From Megamonas hypermegale (lineage in GTDB: Bacteria; Bacillota; Negativicutes; Selenomonadales; Selenomonadaceae), in contig NZ_LT906446.1 of assembly GCF_900187035.1 (NCBI RefSeq), forward strand, positions 434,001-498,000: a stretch of DNA of 64,000 bases, in the 5' to 3' direction. The position numbers were made by a program, and so were the translations under genes. Of this stretch, positions 22,938 through 33,769 are shown one piece after another. Under the pieces are notes generated by a model. That model worked only from the letters and a program-made list of their open reading frames with translations, searched no databases and was not told the DNA's origin. How positions within the stretch are numbered: the first letter of the stretch is position 1; the number at the start of each line of letters is the position of its first letter.

Positions 22938-24611
22938 TTATGGCAATCTATATAGATTTAAATGTGATTGTAAATAGATTTCAAATGTGCGTGGCCATGG
23001 AAAAAATGTTTCAGCTTGTAAATATCTGATGGTCAATTTATAAATTCCATCTGGTGTTTGTACTGCGATAGGTTGCTGTGCTGATTTGCTATGCCATAAT
23101 GCCCAAGTTCGTTTATTCATATCTTGTTGTAGTAAGTCATTCATCCAAATATAATTGTGTTCCATATCCAAATCATTTACATTTTCATAGCCATTAGTGC
23201 GCAAGGTAATATTTAAAACGTCAATTATTTCCTTTAAATAATAATAATCCTCTAATATGCGATTGTATAGTAACGTCAAGCGATTGTATTCTAAAGCTAA
23301 AATATCATTTGTAGTATTAAACTCTGGTCTGCTTGCCTTATAGATAATGGCATTGGCAAGTGCTGTGCCAATGGAATTGCTCGCCGTATTCCAACCAGCA
23401 TAAGCTACTAAATTATTTATAGGTACATTTTCCTTTAATAGTTCAGGAAACACTGTTTCACTTGCTGAAAAATGTTTGCTTAAATCAACAAGAGCTATTT
23501 TTTTCCCTTGAGCAAGGTATTTTTTTATCTCTACAGCTGATTTATATTGAGTCGATAAATTATCATCATTTCCAATAAATACATATAAAATTAAGCCCGC
23601 TTTATCAGGTGAATTCACTTCTATAGCATTGGATAAATTTAATTTTTCTTTAACGGTTGAACCTACAGAACCAGCCATAAATGGCATGATAGTGCCTGCG
23701 GCTTTTTCATCGTTATAAGCGACGTATATTTTGGGTTGATAATTTGTCTTTTGCTGTACAAAATTAGCTAAAAGAGATAGAGCAACTTCATCAGCGCCTT
23801 TTGTAATCATGACTTTTTCTGACGGGATATTTACAGCGTGTAAATAATTTTGTAAACTGCGTTTTTCCATATTAGGCACGCCAAAATCTTCGCCATCATC
23901 TTGACCGATTATGAATTTTGTCAAAGTATTATCCTGTGTCAATTGGATTAAGTCCTTATTCATAGCGGTATTTTTCTTGAATAAATCAAGATACGTATTT
24001 AAATCTTCTTCTTTTATATCCTCTTTTAAATCTTCGACGAGTTTTATATCATCTACATTTTGAAAAATGCTTATTTCATCTAAAAGACGAGAAATCTTGA
24101 TGATTTTTTTGCTATCACTCTCTAATGTCGGTGTTGGTGTGATGCGTGGTAAAATATTAAATGCGTAAATTGGTTTATCAGCTGCTTTTTGGCGCAATTC
24201 ATGTAAAAATTTTATCAGCTCTACGCGCTCTGCATCAGTAGTCTGTGCTTCGCGCGAAGCAAGTAAACCACCATGGAGCAGTTGGTCAATAGAAATAATA
24301 GCACCATCTACTTGAGATATATTTTCTAGTAACCATTTTTGAATAGCTTTACTATCGCCTTTTTTAGTGTAATAATCCATGATTTCTGACGGTGGCGTTA
24401 TGACTTCAATCCCTGCCATTTTTCCTGCATCGACGACCATTTTTTGACAAGGCGGTCTTGTATCTAATGGGATTAAAATTATTTTACTGTGATAATTTTG
24501 AGTTAGTTCAATGGAAGTAGCTGGGGGTAATTGAATATTTGTAATGTAATATATAATCATCAATGTTACAGCCAATATCGGCAGTAACCATTTTCTTGCA
24601 AATTGCTTCAT
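22938..24611 (-). CDS. DUF4127 family protein, membrane-anchored
   Basis: 557 residues. An N-terminal signal anchor (WLLPILAVTLMIIYYIT) is followed by an extracytoplasmic domain with the DUF4127 features IILIPLDTRPPCQKMVVDAG, ISIDQLLHGGLLASRE, NILPRITPTPT, FIIGQDDGEDFGVPN and VAYAGWNTASNSIGTALANA. The conserved Asp, Arg and His residues look like those of an enzyme, but no activity is established to my knowledge. It stands just upstream of the split LysO pair in the same direction, 27 bp apart, possibly in one operon. Confidence 0.83.
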   Translation of the reverse strand: MKQFARKWLLPILAVTLMIIYYITNIQLPPATSIELTQNYHSKIILIPLDTRPPCQKMVVDAGKMAGIEVITPPSEIMDYYTKKGDSKAIQKWLLENISQVDGAIISIDQLLHGGLLASREAQTTDAERVELIKFLHELRQKAADKPIYAFNILPRITPTPTLESDSKKIIKISRLLDEISIFQNVDDIKLVEDLKEDIKEEDLNTYLDLFKKNTAMNKDLIQLTQDNTLTKFIIGQDDGEDFGVPNMEKRSLQNYLHAVNIPSEKVMITKGADEVALSLLANFVQQKTNYQPKIYVAYNDEKAAGTIMPFMAGSVGSTVKEKLNLSNAIEVNSPDKAGLILYVFIGNDDNLSTQYKSAVEIKKYLAQGKKIALVDLSKHFSASETVFPELLKENVPINNLVAYAGWNTASNSIGTALANAIIYKASRPEFNTTNDILALEYNRLTLLYNRILEDYYYLKEIIDVLNITLRTNGYENVNDLDMEHNYIWMNDLLQQDMNKRTWALWHSKSAQQPIAVQTPDGIYKLTIRYLQAETFFPWPRTFEIYLQSHLNLYRLP

Positions 24612-24866
24612 AATTTCTCCTTAAAACACAATATAATTTATTGTATGAAATCCACTTTAGCCTGTCAAAAAAATTTATTAATAATATAAACTTTTTGCTA
24701 TAGATAAATTTATATTATATAATAAACATGGGATATTGTTATTTTATAAATTCAATGTTTTTGTTTGATTTCATCTAATATAGCTCATTATTTTAGAAAG
24801 TCAACTAAAATAAATAATTGTATGTATCATATTTTAATAATGGTATGTATTTAATAAGGTGATTTT

Positions 24867-25142
24867 ATGAGTGATAAAGTGAATAATAAGGTAACTGTGG
24901 AAATTTTTGGTGTAAAATATCCACTTAAAGGTGTAAACGATGTTGAAAGTATTCAAATGGCAGCAAAAATGGTTGATGAAAAAATGCGTGCCTTGTTGCG
25001 TCAAAATCAATATCTTCCACCAGATAGAATTGCTATGCTTACAGCACTTGATTTAGCAGACCAGTTAATAAGCTTAAAAAAAGATTATGATGAATTTTGG
25101 AATATTTTAGAAGAAAATCGTTCTGATAAAAAAAATACATAA
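24867..25142 (+). CDS. zapA: ZapA cell division protein
   Basis: 91 residues with the ZapA layout: VTVEIFGVKYPLKGVNDVES globular head, IQMAAKMVDEKMRALLRQN helix, and a coiled-coil tail (LTALDLADQLISLKKDYDEF). It bundles FtsZ filaments at the division ring. A GGTG ribosome site is weak but placed correctly. It is commonly found just upstream of U32 peptidase and mutS2 in Firmicutes, as here. Confidence 0.9.
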   Translation: MSDKVNNKVTVEIFGVKYPLKGVNDVESIQMAAKMVDEKMRALLRQNQYLPPDRIAMLTALDLADQLISLKKDYDEFWNILEENRSDKKNT

Positions 25143-25178
25143 ATACTTTATAATTAATAATGTAAATGTAGTTGATAG

Positions 25179-25206
25179 TGGTAGGCAAATATTGTCCTAC
25201 CATTTA
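25179..25206 (+). terminator. Weak stem-loop after zapA
   Basis: GTGGTAGG and CCTACCAT pair around a 10-nt loop, followed by TTATTTTTAT. Short stem; possibly partial termination. Confidence 0.5.
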
Positions 25207-25261
25207 TTTTTATCAGTTGGTGTATTATAATAAATTGAGAAAATGACAGGAGGAAAAGTTT

Positions 25262-27742
25262 TTGATTGAATTATTAGCACCTGCGGGAAGTATAGAAGCT
25301 TTAAAAGCTGCTGTTGAAAGTGGCGCCGATGCTGTATATCTTTCTGGACAAATGTTTGGCGCGAGAGCATATGCCAATAATTTTGATGAACAGGGATTAA
25401 AAGAAGCAATTGAATTTGCACATTTACGCAATGTAAAAATTCATGTAACTGTAAATACATTAGTTGATAATGCTGAGATACCTGAACTTGTTGAATATCT
25501 GCGTTATTTATATGAAGTAGGCGCTGATGCTATACTAGTGCAGGATTTTGGCGTTGCTAAAATAGCTCATGAAATTGTGCCTGATTTGCCGATGCATGCA
25601 AGCACACAGATGACAGTCAATAATTTAGCTGGAGTTTTAGCTTTGCAAGAATTAGGTTTTTCACGTGTAGTATTATCGCGTGAAGTGACGCTTAAAGACA
25701 TTCGTCATATTTGTCGTAATTGCAATGTTGAAATCGAAGTATTCGCGCACGGCGCATTATGCGTATGTTATTCTGGTCAATGTTTGATGAGCAGTATGAT
25801 TGGTGGAAGAAGTGGTAATCGTGGTCGTTGTGCCCAGCCTTGCCGTCTGCCGTATTCTTTAGTTGATAAAAATGGTCAAAACGTATTAAAAGATGCTGGT
25901 CAATACTTATTAAGTCCACGCGATATGAATACGATTGAATTAATTCCAGATTTAATTGAAGCAGGTGTTGCTTCTTTAAAATTAGAAGGACGCATGAAAA
26001 AACCAGAATATGTAGCTGTCGTTGTAAATTCATATCGTCAAAAAATCGATGCATTTTATCAAAAAACAGATTTAGTGGAAGATGTACAAAAAAATCTATC
26101 ACAGATTTTCAATCGTGATTTTACTACAGCTTATTTAGAGAAAAAACAGGGTAAATTCATGATGAGTGATAAACGACCAAATAACCGCGGTCGTCTTATC
26201 GGTCGAGTTGTGCGCTATGATGATAAATTGCGCCGTGCCATCATTAAATTAACAGAAGATATAGCTATCGGCGATACGATTGATTTCTGGGTAAAAGTCG
26301 GCGGTCGTGTCAATACAAATATAAGCAATATTTTTGTCAAAAATAAAGAAGTAACCGAAGCTACTAGCGGTATGGAAGTTTCTATACCTGTACCAGGTAG
26401 AGTTCACCCACACGATAGAGTATTTAAAGTATTTGACGCGAAATTAATGCAAAAAGCTAGAGCTTTCTTCACTACTAATGCACCAGTACGTCGCGTTGCA
26501 CTCGATATTGAAGCTATAGCTAAACAAGGTCAACCGTTTAAGCTTAAAGCTGTAGATGAAAATGGCTACAGTGCAGAATCTACAAGCGATTTTATCGTTG
26601 AAACAGCTTTAAAGAGAGCTACTGATAAACAAGCTATTGAAAAACAAATGAATAGACTTGGCACGACTATTTATGAATTGCGTGATTTAACTTGTGATAT
26701 CGATGATAATATCATCGTGCCAATGAGCGTTATGAATGATACGCGTCGCGTATTAGTTGAAAAATTGATGAATTTACGTCTTAAAGCATATGAAAGACCA
26801 CAGTCAGTTGTCATGGACAATAAATTATGGCAACAGGATTTTAAACAGAATAATAATGAAATTGTACAACTAAAACTAGTCGTAGCTGTGGATACTTTGG
26901 CAAAAGTGCAGACTGCTGTAAAAAATGGCGCTGATATCGTATTATTCGGTGGCGATTCTTATCAACATGAATTTATTACACCAGATATGTATAGACAAGC
27001 AGAGCAAATTTGTCATGAAAATAACTGCAAAATAGCATTTGGAACGCCACGCATCATGCGAGATAATGAACAGACAGCATTTACTAAATGGCTGGAAAAT
27101 ATAAAAGATTTATCAGTCGATGCTATTTATGCTCATTCTTTAGCACAAATGTATTTAATTCGCAAAGTGAGCGATGTTCCAGTATATGCCGATTATTCCT
27201 TTAATACGTATAATGATGCTACTATTTCATTTTTAGCAAATTATGGTATCCAAGGTGCTACCGTTTCGCCTGAACTTAATTTTAAACAAATAAAAACATT
27301 ATCAAAAGCTTCCGTGCTTCCACTTGAATGTATCGTTCATGGAAATATGGAATTGATGGTTTCTGAATACTGCGTTTTAGGTAGTTTCTTGGGCAACTTA
27401 GATAAAGGAACTTGCACAAAACCATGTGAAAAAAATAGATATTGGCTCTGTGACCGCAAAAATGAAAAATTCCCGATTGTCACTGACCAATTCTGCCATA
27501 TGCACCTTTTAAACGCGAAAAAACTCAATATGCTGGCACATTTACCAGAATTTAAAGAAAGTGGCATAAATCGTGTGCGCATAGACGGTCGTTACATGGG
27601 TGATAAAGAATTAGCTACATTTACAAAATTGTATAAAGAAGTCTTAATCGAAGGCAAAAATCATATAGCACTCATGCCAGAAAATATCACAAAATATGAA
27701 GTAGATATCACTAGAGGTCATTATTTCCGCGGAGTAGAATAA
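25262..27742 (+). CDS. U32-family protein, RlhA/TrhP-like (collagenase-like annotation)
   Basis: 826 residues from TTG, fixed by AGGAGG 9 nt upstream. The N-terminal U32 module has LAPAGSIEALKAAVESGADA and the cysteine signature HGALCVCYSGQCLMSSMIGG followed by RSGNRGRCAQPCR. A middle DUF3656-like region follows, then a second U32-like barrel with LECIVHGNMELMVSEYCVLG and GTCTKPC. Members once called collagenases are now linked to hydroxylation of tRNA (TrhP) or 23S rRNA (RlhA) with prephenate and an Fe-S cluster. The second module makes it longer than E. coli RlhA (about 650 residues). Confidence 0.88.
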   Translation: MIELLAPAGSIEALKAAVESGADAVYLSGQMFGARAYANNFDEQGLKEAIEFAHLRNVKIHVTVNTLVDNAEIPELVEYLRYLYEVGADAILVQDFGVAKIAHEIVPDLPMHASTQMTVNNLAGVLALQELGFSRVVLSREVTLKDIRHICRNCNVEIEVFAHGALCVCYSGQCLMSSMIGGRSGNRGRCAQPCRLPYSLVDKNGQNVLKDAGQYLLSPRDMNTIELIPDLIEAGVASLKLEGRMKKPEYVAVVVNSYRQKIDAFYQKTDLVEDVQKNLSQIFNRDFTTAYLEKKQGKFMMSDKRPNNRGRLIGRVVRYDDKLRRAIIKLTEDIAIGDTIDFWVKVGGRVNTNISNIFVKNKEVTEATSGMEVSIPVPGRVHPHDRVFKVFDAKLMQKARAFFTTNAPVRRVALDIEAIAKQGQPFKLKAVDENGYSAESTSDFIVETALKRATDKQAIEKQMNRLGTTIYELRDLTCDIDDNIIVPMSVMNDTRRVLVEKLMNLRLKAYERPQSVVMDNKLWQQDFKQNNNEIVQLKLVVAVDTLAKVQTAVKNGADIVLFGGDSYQHEFITPDMYRQAEQICHENNCKIAFGTPRIMRDNEQTAFTKWLENIKDLSVDAIYAHSLAQMYLIRKVSDVPVYADYSFNTYNDATISFLANYGIQGATVSPELNFKQIKTLSKASVLPLECIVHGNMELMVSEYCVLGSFLGNLDKGTCTKPCEKNRYWLCDRKNEKFPIVTDQFCHMHLLNAKKLNMLAHLPEFKESGINRVRIDGRYMGDKELATFTKLYKEVLIEGKNHIALMPENITKYEVDITRGHYFRGVE

Positions 27743-27748
27743 TATTAT

Positions 27749-27794
27749 TCAGTGCAATATAAATTAGTGCATATCATTAATTTTGTTGCACTGA
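27749..27794 (+). terminator. Stem-loop between U32 gene and mutS2
   Basis: TCAGTGCAA pairs with TTGCACTGA (9 bp), with inner AAATTA/TAATTT pairing. It is followed by CTATTTTA, a poor T run. Confidence 0.5.
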
Positions 27795-27865
27795 CTATTT
27801 TAGGCATTTAAATATCGTTATAAAAAAATCTATTAACTATTGAAGCATTTTAGGAAAGGATTTAA

Positions 27866-30232
27866 ATGAATCAATCTGTATTAAAAACTTTGGAATATCC
27901 TAAAATCATTTCTATGCTTAGAGATATGGCAACTTCTGCTATGGGTAAAGAAATGGCAGAAAAACTCTTGCCTAGCAATGATTTTGATGAAGTCAGTGAA
28001 AGAATTAGTCAGACAGAAGAAGCATGTAATATCTTAGTAAATGCAGAACCACCGTTTGGCGGTATACATGACATTCGTTCACTGCTGAAAAAAACTAAAT
28101 TAGGCATAGTCATTGAAGTCGCATCTTTGCTCGATGTTTTAAATACAATGTACGCTATGCGTAATTTAAAGAAATTTTTCAAGGAATTAGAAATGGATAG
28201 CCCACAATTTAAGCAATGGGCGAAAAATATTGAGATTTTAGGTCAATTAGAACGAGAAATCGATAATATTGTTGATGAACATGGTTCAATGCGCGATAGT
28301 GCTAGTGTGGAACTCATGCGTATTAGACGAGAAATGAAATCTTCACAACGTCGCATCAAAACAAGCATTGATTCCATTTTAAAAAATCCTGATTACCAAA
28401 AGTATTTTCAAGATAATATTGTAACAATTCGAGATGACAGATATGTAATTCCAATAAAACAGGAATATCGCCAGCACTTCGCCGGCGTTGTTCATGACCA
28501 ATCTTCTAGCGGTTCAACTTTATTCATCGAACCTATGGCAATTGTCGATTTAAACAATGATATAAAACAATTAGCTATTGATGAAAAACGAGAAATTGAA
28601 CGTATTTTGGCAGTCATATCGGAAAAAATCGGCAAACAAGCAGAAATTTTGCTATCAAACTGCGAAATCATGGCACAGATTGATTTTGCTTTTGCTAAAG
28701 CTAAGTTAGCTCGCAAGATGCATGCGACTAAACCGGAATTAAATGATGAAGGCATTATAAAATTATTTAAAGCGCGTCATCCATTGCTTGATAGAAATAA
28801 AGTCGTGCCAATCGATATCAAAATCGGCGAAGGATATCGCACTTTACTCATAACTGGGCCTAATACTGGTGGTAAAACTGTCAGCATGAAAACTTTGGGA
28901 CTTCTCGTATTGATGACTCAAGCTGGTTGCTTTATTCCTGTGCAATCTGGCTCAGAAATTTCTATTTATCAAAATGTTTATGCTGATATCGGTGATGAAC
29001 AGAGCATTGAGCAGAGTTTGAGTACATTTTCTGCGCATATGACAAATATCGTTTATATTTTAAACAATATTGAACGTGAAGATTTATTATTAATCGATGA
29101 AGTAGGCTCTGGTACAGACCCAGAAGAAGGTGCAGCGCTTGCTATGGCTATCTTAGAACGCCTGATGCAAATCGGTGCAACTGTCATGGCTACGACACAT
29201 TATAATGAATTAAAAACATTTGCCTACTCTACAGAAGGCATTGAAAACGCCAGTGTGGAATTTGATATAAAAACATTGCGCCCTACGTATCGCTTATTAA
29301 TCGGCATCCCTGGCGCTAGTAATGCTTTTTCTATTAGCCGTCGTTTAGGTTTATCTGATTCTTTGATTATTCGCGCTCAGCAACTCATAAAAGCTGACCA
29401 CGCTCAATTTGAAAATGTATTAAACACATTAGAGAGCGAAAAACTTTTATACGAACAAAAAAATGCTGATATTGCAGAACGTCAACAGCGCATTGAAAAA
29501 TTAGAAAAACAATTAGCTGATATGAAGCAAGAAATGGCACGAAAAAAAGAACAGACTTTGCGCAAGACGAAAGAACAATGTGCTACACTGTTGCGTCGTA
29601 CTCGTCGCGAATCGGAAGAAATCATCAAAGAATTAAAAGCACAATTCAATGATTTCGGCAGTAAGAAACGTCAAGAAGTAATCGATGAAGCGCGCCATAA
29701 ACTCAGCCGTCGTTTAGATAAAGTAAATCAACCAGGCGATGACCCAAATAAACCAGGCGAAGCTGTCGATATTAAAACCATAGTTGTGGGCGACATTATT
29801 TACGTAAATAAATTGCGCCAAAAAGGTACAGTAATTGAGATAAATGGCAAAGACCTCACAGTGCAATTAGGCAGTTTAAAAATGAATGTAAAAGCAAAAG
29901 ATTGTTCTTTTGTTTCTCATGCTGTAAAAGTAAAGGAAAAACCAGGCAAAAAAGCTGGTGGATTTAGTATGATTGCTAAAGTCAGTCAAATCAGTCCGGA
30001 AGTTGATATCCGTGGTATGATGGTCGATGAAGCAATCGATGTAGTTAGCAAATATTTAGATGATGCTGTCATCGCTGGACTTTCTCGTGTACTTATCATT
30101 CATGGTAAAGGAACGGGTGCACTTAGAAAAGGTATTCAAGAATATTTAAAACATCATCGCAATGTATTAAGTTATACTTTAGGTGATATGGATGAAGGTG
30201 GCAGTGGTGTAACTGCTGTGAAATTAAAATAG
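27866..30232 (+). CDS. mutS2: MutS2 (RqcU) ATPase/endonuclease
   Basis: 788 residues. MutS-like core and clamp, Walker A GPNTGGKT near residue 331, DEVGSGTDPEEGAALAMAIL Walker B, the long coiled-coil clamp (residues about 515-590) and a C-terminal Smr domain (VDIRGMMVDEAIDVV, IIHGKGTGALRKGIQEYL) from about 710. There is no mismatch-recognition N-terminal domain, as expected of MutS2. In Bacillus it splits collided ribosomes; elsewhere it limits recombination. Complete, standard length, good AAAGGA ribosome site. Confidence 0.96.
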   Translation: MNQSVLKTLEYPKIISMLRDMATSAMGKEMAEKLLPSNDFDEVSERISQTEEACNILVNAEPPFGGIHDIRSLLKKTKLGIVIEVASLLDVLNTMYAMRNLKKFFKELEMDSPQFKQWAKNIEILGQLEREIDNIVDEHGSMRDSASVELMRIRREMKSSQRRIKTSIDSILKNPDYQKYFQDNIVTIRDDRYVIPIKQEYRQHFAGVVHDQSSSGSTLFIEPMAIVDLNNDIKQLAIDEKREIERILAVISEKIGKQAEILLSNCEIMAQIDFAFAKAKLARKMHATKPELNDEGIIKLFKARHPLLDRNKVVPIDIKIGEGYRTLLITGPNTGGKTVSMKTLGLLVLMTQAGCFIPVQSGSEISIYQNVYADIGDEQSIEQSLSTFSAHMTNIVYILNNIEREDLLLIDEVGSGTDPEEGAALAMAILERLMQIGATVMATTHYNELKTFAYSTEGIENASVEFDIKTLRPTYRLLIGIPGASNAFSISRRLGLSDSLIIRAQQLIKADHAQFENVLNTLESEKLLYEQKNADIAERQQRIEKLEKQLADMKQEMARKKEQTLRKTKEQCATLLRRTRRESEEIIKELKAQFNDFGSKKRQEVIDEARHKLSRRLDKVNQPGDDPNKPGEAVDIKTIVVGDIIYVNKLRQKGTVIEINGKDLTVQLGSLKMNVKAKDCSFVSHAVKVKEKPGKKAGGFSMIAKVSQISPEVDIRGMMVDEAIDVVSKYLDDAVIAGLSRVLIIHGKGTGALRKGIQEYLKHHRNVLSYTLGDMDEGGSGVTAVKLK

Positions 30233-30295
30233 CCATGCTAAATACCGCTATTTATGATAAAATAGTAGTATTATAACAATTTTGAGGTGGATTAT

Positions 30296-32470
30296 ATGGA
30301 CAAAGAGCCGCATAATGGTAAACGGCATACTAATCCCGCTAAACAACCGAAAAAAAATAGTTCTTTTAGCCTAAAAAAAATATTATTATTTATGATATCA
30401 TTAATAATTGTAGTTTTTTTAGGGGTAGGATGTGGATTAGTAGCCATTGGCATGAGTGGAGATAAAGATGTTTCAGATATACATCCTCCAGCCTCTTCAC
30501 AAATTTTTGATATGAATGGCAACCTTATTACGAATATTCATGCTACAGAAAATCGTACTTTGGTTTCATTGGATAAAATTCCTAAAAATCTACAAAATGC
30601 GTTTATTGCTGTTGAAGATAATCGTTTCTATGAACATAATGGCGTTGACCCACGAGGTATTTTACGTGCATTGTATTCAAATGTTGTCAGTGGTGAAGTT
30701 GCCCAAGGTGGTAGTACTATCACTCAACAATTAGCTAAAAATGCTTTCTTATCACAAGATAGAACGATAACGCGCAAGATACAAGAATTCTTTATTGCTC
30801 TTCGCTTAGAACAACAATATACAAAAGATGAAATTTTAGAGATGTATCTCAATCAAATTTATTTTGGTAGAGGTGCATATGGTGTTCAAGCAGCAGCACA
30901 GACTTATTTTGGCAAAGATGTAGACCAATTGAATTTATCAGAATGTGCTATGCTTGCGGGCATTCCACGTAGCCCAAATTATTATTCACCACTTAATAAT
31001 TTAAGTGCTGCTATGGAGCGTCGCAGTGAAGTACTTGACCAAATGGTTAAATACGATTATATAACGCCAGATATGGCTGTTAAAACTAAAAGAGAGCAGC
31101 TTCAATTAGTAAATCCAAAAGAAGAAGAACAGAATAATACTGCTTCATATTTTATCGATTATGTAACACAGGAAATGATTGATAAATTTGGAGCTGATGC
31201 CGTCTACAAAGAAGGCTTAAAAATTTATGTGTCAATTGATATGAATATGCAAAAAGCAGCTGAACAATCCATAAATACATTGCTTCCAACATATTATGAT
31301 GATGCTAATGGATTAAAACAGCCACAAGGTGCATTAATAGCAATTGACCCTACTACAGGCTATATTAAAGCTATGGTTGGTGGTCGTGGTACAGACCAAT
31401 TCAATCGCGCGACAATGGCAGTACGTCAGCCAGGTTCATCATTTAAACCATTCACTTTTGCAACTGCCTTAGAAGCTAATATGACACCAGATACGACTAT
31501 AGAAGATAAGCCGTTTAAATTAGGTGATTGGCAACCACAAAACTATAATCGTACTTTTAGCGGTACAGTTACAATGCGTCAAACGGCAATTAATTCGCTC
31601 AATGTACCAACTGTACGTTTAGCTGAAAAAGTTTCAATTGATAAAGTTTTGGCGACAGCACAAAATTTAGGTATTTCAACTTTAGTTATGAATTCTGCTC
31701 CAGGAGAGCCAAATGATAAGAATTTAGCTGCTTCTATTGGTGGTTTAACTCAAGGTGTAACAGTTCTTGATATGGCTGGCGCTTATAGTGCATTTGCCAA
31801 TCATGGTATTTATACTAAACCAGTTGCTGTTGTAAAAGTTATTGACCGCAAAGGTAAAGTCATTTATGAAAATAAACCAGAAACTAAGCAAGTTCTTTCT
31901 GAACGAACAGCGACACTTTTAACAAGTATGTTGCAAGATGTTATAGCAAGAGGCACTGGTACTGGTGCTAAGATAAATTGTCCAGCAGCTGGAAAAACAG
32001 GTACAACGGATGATTATCAAGATGCTTGGTTTGCAGGTTATACACCAAATCTCGTAACTGTTGTTTGGATGGGCTGTGATGATAATGCTCAAATGCCAGG
32101 TGTTACAGGCGGAACTATTCCAGCTAAAATTTGGCAAAATTTCATGAATGCAGCACTTCAAAATGTTCCAGCTAAGAATTTTGATGGCTCGGATACATCT
32201 ATTAGTAATCCAGTAACGAGTGTAGAGTCAGAAAAAGAAACAACTACTAGAGAACGCCGTTCATCAAGAGATAGAGACAATACTCCAAGACGAGATGAAC
32301 AGCATCAAGATGGCATCAATGAACAACATCGCCGTCCAGTAAATGAAGCTACTCCAGATGAGCAAGAACCTGCTCCAGAAGTAGGACTATCATATGAACA
32401 AGAGGCTATTGAGCCTGAAAGACAAAATATTCCTGCCCCTAGTATTCAACAGGGAAAAGGTTTAAATTGA
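30296..32470 (+). CDS. Class A penicillin-binding protein (PBP1A-like)
   Basis: 724 residues from ATG 30296; GAGGTGG precedes it, while an in-frame GTG at 30288 lies within that ribosome site. A basic N-terminal tail and one membrane helix (FMISLIIVVFLGVGCGLVAI) precede a GT51 transglycosylase (AVEDNRFYEHNGVDPRGILR, QGGSTITQQLAKN) and a transpeptidase with active serine in PGSSFKPFTFA and KTGTTDDYQDAWFAGY. A charged, low-complexity C-terminal tail (residues about 640-724) is typical of the group. It builds and cross-links peptidoglycan. tyrS follows after 30 bases. Confidence 0.94.
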   Translation: MDKEPHNGKRHTNPAKQPKKNSSFSLKKILLFMISLIIVVFLGVGCGLVAIGMSGDKDVSDIHPPASSQIFDMNGNLITNIHATENRTLVSLDKIPKNLQNAFIAVEDNRFYEHNGVDPRGILRALYSNVVSGEVAQGGSTITQQLAKNAFLSQDRTITRKIQEFFIALRLEQQYTKDEILEMYLNQIYFGRGAYGVQAAAQTYFGKDVDQLNLSECAMLAGIPRSPNYYSPLNNLSAAMERRSEVLDQMVKYDYITPDMAVKTKREQLQLVNPKEEEQNNTASYFIDYVTQEMIDKFGADAVYKEGLKIYVSIDMNMQKAAEQSINTLLPTYYDDANGLKQPQGALIAIDPTTGYIKAMVGGRGTDQFNRATMAVRQPGSSFKPFTFATALEANMTPDTTIEDKPFKLGDWQPQNYNRTFSGTVTMRQTAINSLNVPTVRLAEKVSIDKVLATAQNLGISTLVMNSAPGEPNDKNLAASIGGLTQGVTVLDMAGAYSAFANHGIYTKPVAVVKVIDRKGKVIYENKPETKQVLSERTATLLTSMLQDVIARGTGTGAKINCPAAGKTGTTDDYQDAWFAGYTPNLVTVVWMGCDDNAQMPGVTGGTIPAKIWQNFMNAALQNVPAKNFDGSDTSISNPVTSVESEKETTTRERRSSRDRDNTPRRDEQHQDGINEQHRRPVNEATPDEQEPAPEVGLSYEQEAIEPERQNIPAPSIQQGKGLN

Positions 32471-32500
32471 TAGACATAGATATTTAGGAGGATTTTTTTA

Positions 32501-33718
32501 GTGAGTGTATTTGATACCCTTAAAGAACGCGGTTACTTAGCACAAGTAACACATGAAGAAGAATTAAAAAAAGCTTTAGAAAACGAACACGTAACATTTT
32601 ATATGGGTTTTGACCCAACAGCGGACAGTTTACATGTAGGCCATTTTCTCGCTTTAATGGCAATGTCACATATGCAAAAAGCTGGACATCGTCCAATCTG
32701 CCTCGTTGGTGGCGGTACTGGTACAGTTGGTGACCCTTCTGGCCGTACAGATATGAGAAAAATGCTTACTGATGAAGATATTGAACATAATTGCAACTGT
32801 TTCAAAAAACAGATGGAACGTTTCATCGATTTTTCTGAAGGTAAAGCTTTAATAATCAATAATGGTGAATGGCTCCGCAAATTAAATTATATTGAACTTT
32901 TGCGTGATATCGGTCCTCATTTTTCTGTAAACCGCATGCTTGCTGCTGAATGCTACAAACAGCGCTTAGAAAGAGGTTTGACTTTCCTCGAATTCAATTA
33001 TATGATTATGCAGGCTTATGACTTTATGGAATTAAATCGCCGTTTTGGTTGCGTATTGGAACTCGGTGGAGATGACCAATGGTCAAATATCATCGCTGGT
33101 GTAGAACTCATTCGTCGTAAAGAAGCAAAACCTGCTTATGGTATGACATTTAATTTGCTGACTAATAGTGAAGGCAAAAAAATGGGTAAAACAGCTAAAG
33201 GTGCATTATGGCTTGACCCGAAAAAAACTTCTCCATATGATTTCTATCAATATTGGCGCAATGTATCTGATGGTGATGTTGAAAAATGCTTAGCACTTTT
33301 GACATTCTTACCAATGGATGAAGTTCATCGTTTAGGTTCACTTCGCGACCAGCAAATTAATGAAGCTAAAAAAGTTCTCGCTTTCGAAGTTACAAAACTC
33401 GTTCATGGTGAAGAAGAAGCTCTCAAAGCTCAAGCTGCAGCGCAAGCACTTTTCGGCGGACAAGGTAATTTAGAAAATGCGCCAACAGTCCTTATCAAAC
33501 CAGAAGATATTGGTAAAAAATTGCTTGATGTTCTTGTTGAAGCTAAAGTATTTGAATCAAAAGGTGCAGGTCGCCGTTTAATCGCTCAAAATGGTGTATC
33601 CATTGGCGATGATAAATGGACTGATGTTGAAAGAGTTATCACAGCCGAAGATATCGAAGGCGATGGTATGCTCGTTCGCAAAGGCAAGAAAAAATTCTAT
33701 CGTTTAATTAAAGCTTAA
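32501..33718 (+). CDS. tyrS: Tyrosyl-tRNA synthetase
   Basis: 405 residues from a GTG start, AGGAGG 9 nt before. Class I signature [17 protein letters not shown] (HVGH for HIGH), [36 protein letters not shown] and [14 protein letters not shown] (KMSKS-type loop), with a C-terminal S4 RNA-binding domain ([18 protein letters not shown]). The 30-base gap from the PBP1A gene is too short for a T-box leader, so it is probably co-transcribed with PBP1A. Confidence 0.96.
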   Translation: MSVFDTLKERGYLAQVTHEEELKKALENEHVTFYMGFDPTADSLHVGHFLALMAMSHMQKAGHRPICLVGGGTGTVGDPSGRTDMRKMLTDEDIEHNCNCFKKQMERFIDFSEGKALIINNGEWLRKLNYIELLRDIGPHFSVNRMLAAECYKQRLERGLTFLEFNYMIMQAYDFMELNRRFGCVLELGGDDQWSNIIAGVELIRRKEAKPAYGMTFNLLTNSEGKKMGKTAKGALWLDPKKTSPYDFYQYWRNVSDGDVEKCLALLTFLPMDEVHRLGSLRDQQINEAKKVLAFEVTKLVHGEEEALKAQAAAQALFGGQGNLENAPTVLIKPEDIGKKLLDVLVEAKVFESKGAGRRLIAQNGVSIGDDKWTDVERVITAEDIEGDGMLVRKGKKKFYRLIKA

Positions 33719-33729
33719 TGATAAAAATG

Positions 33730-33769
33730 AAAAAGGCTTAGCTGTAATTTATAGCTAAGCCTTTTTTTC
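33730..33769 (+). terminator. Rho-independent terminator after tyrS
   Basis: A perfect 14-bp stem (33730-33743 with 33753-33766, 9-nt loop) ends in a T run. Confidence 0.92.

Noticed and set aside
32471-32500. T-box leader for tyrS
   Set aside because: Only 30 bases separate it from the PBP1A gene, with no stem I, specifier loop or antiterminator.
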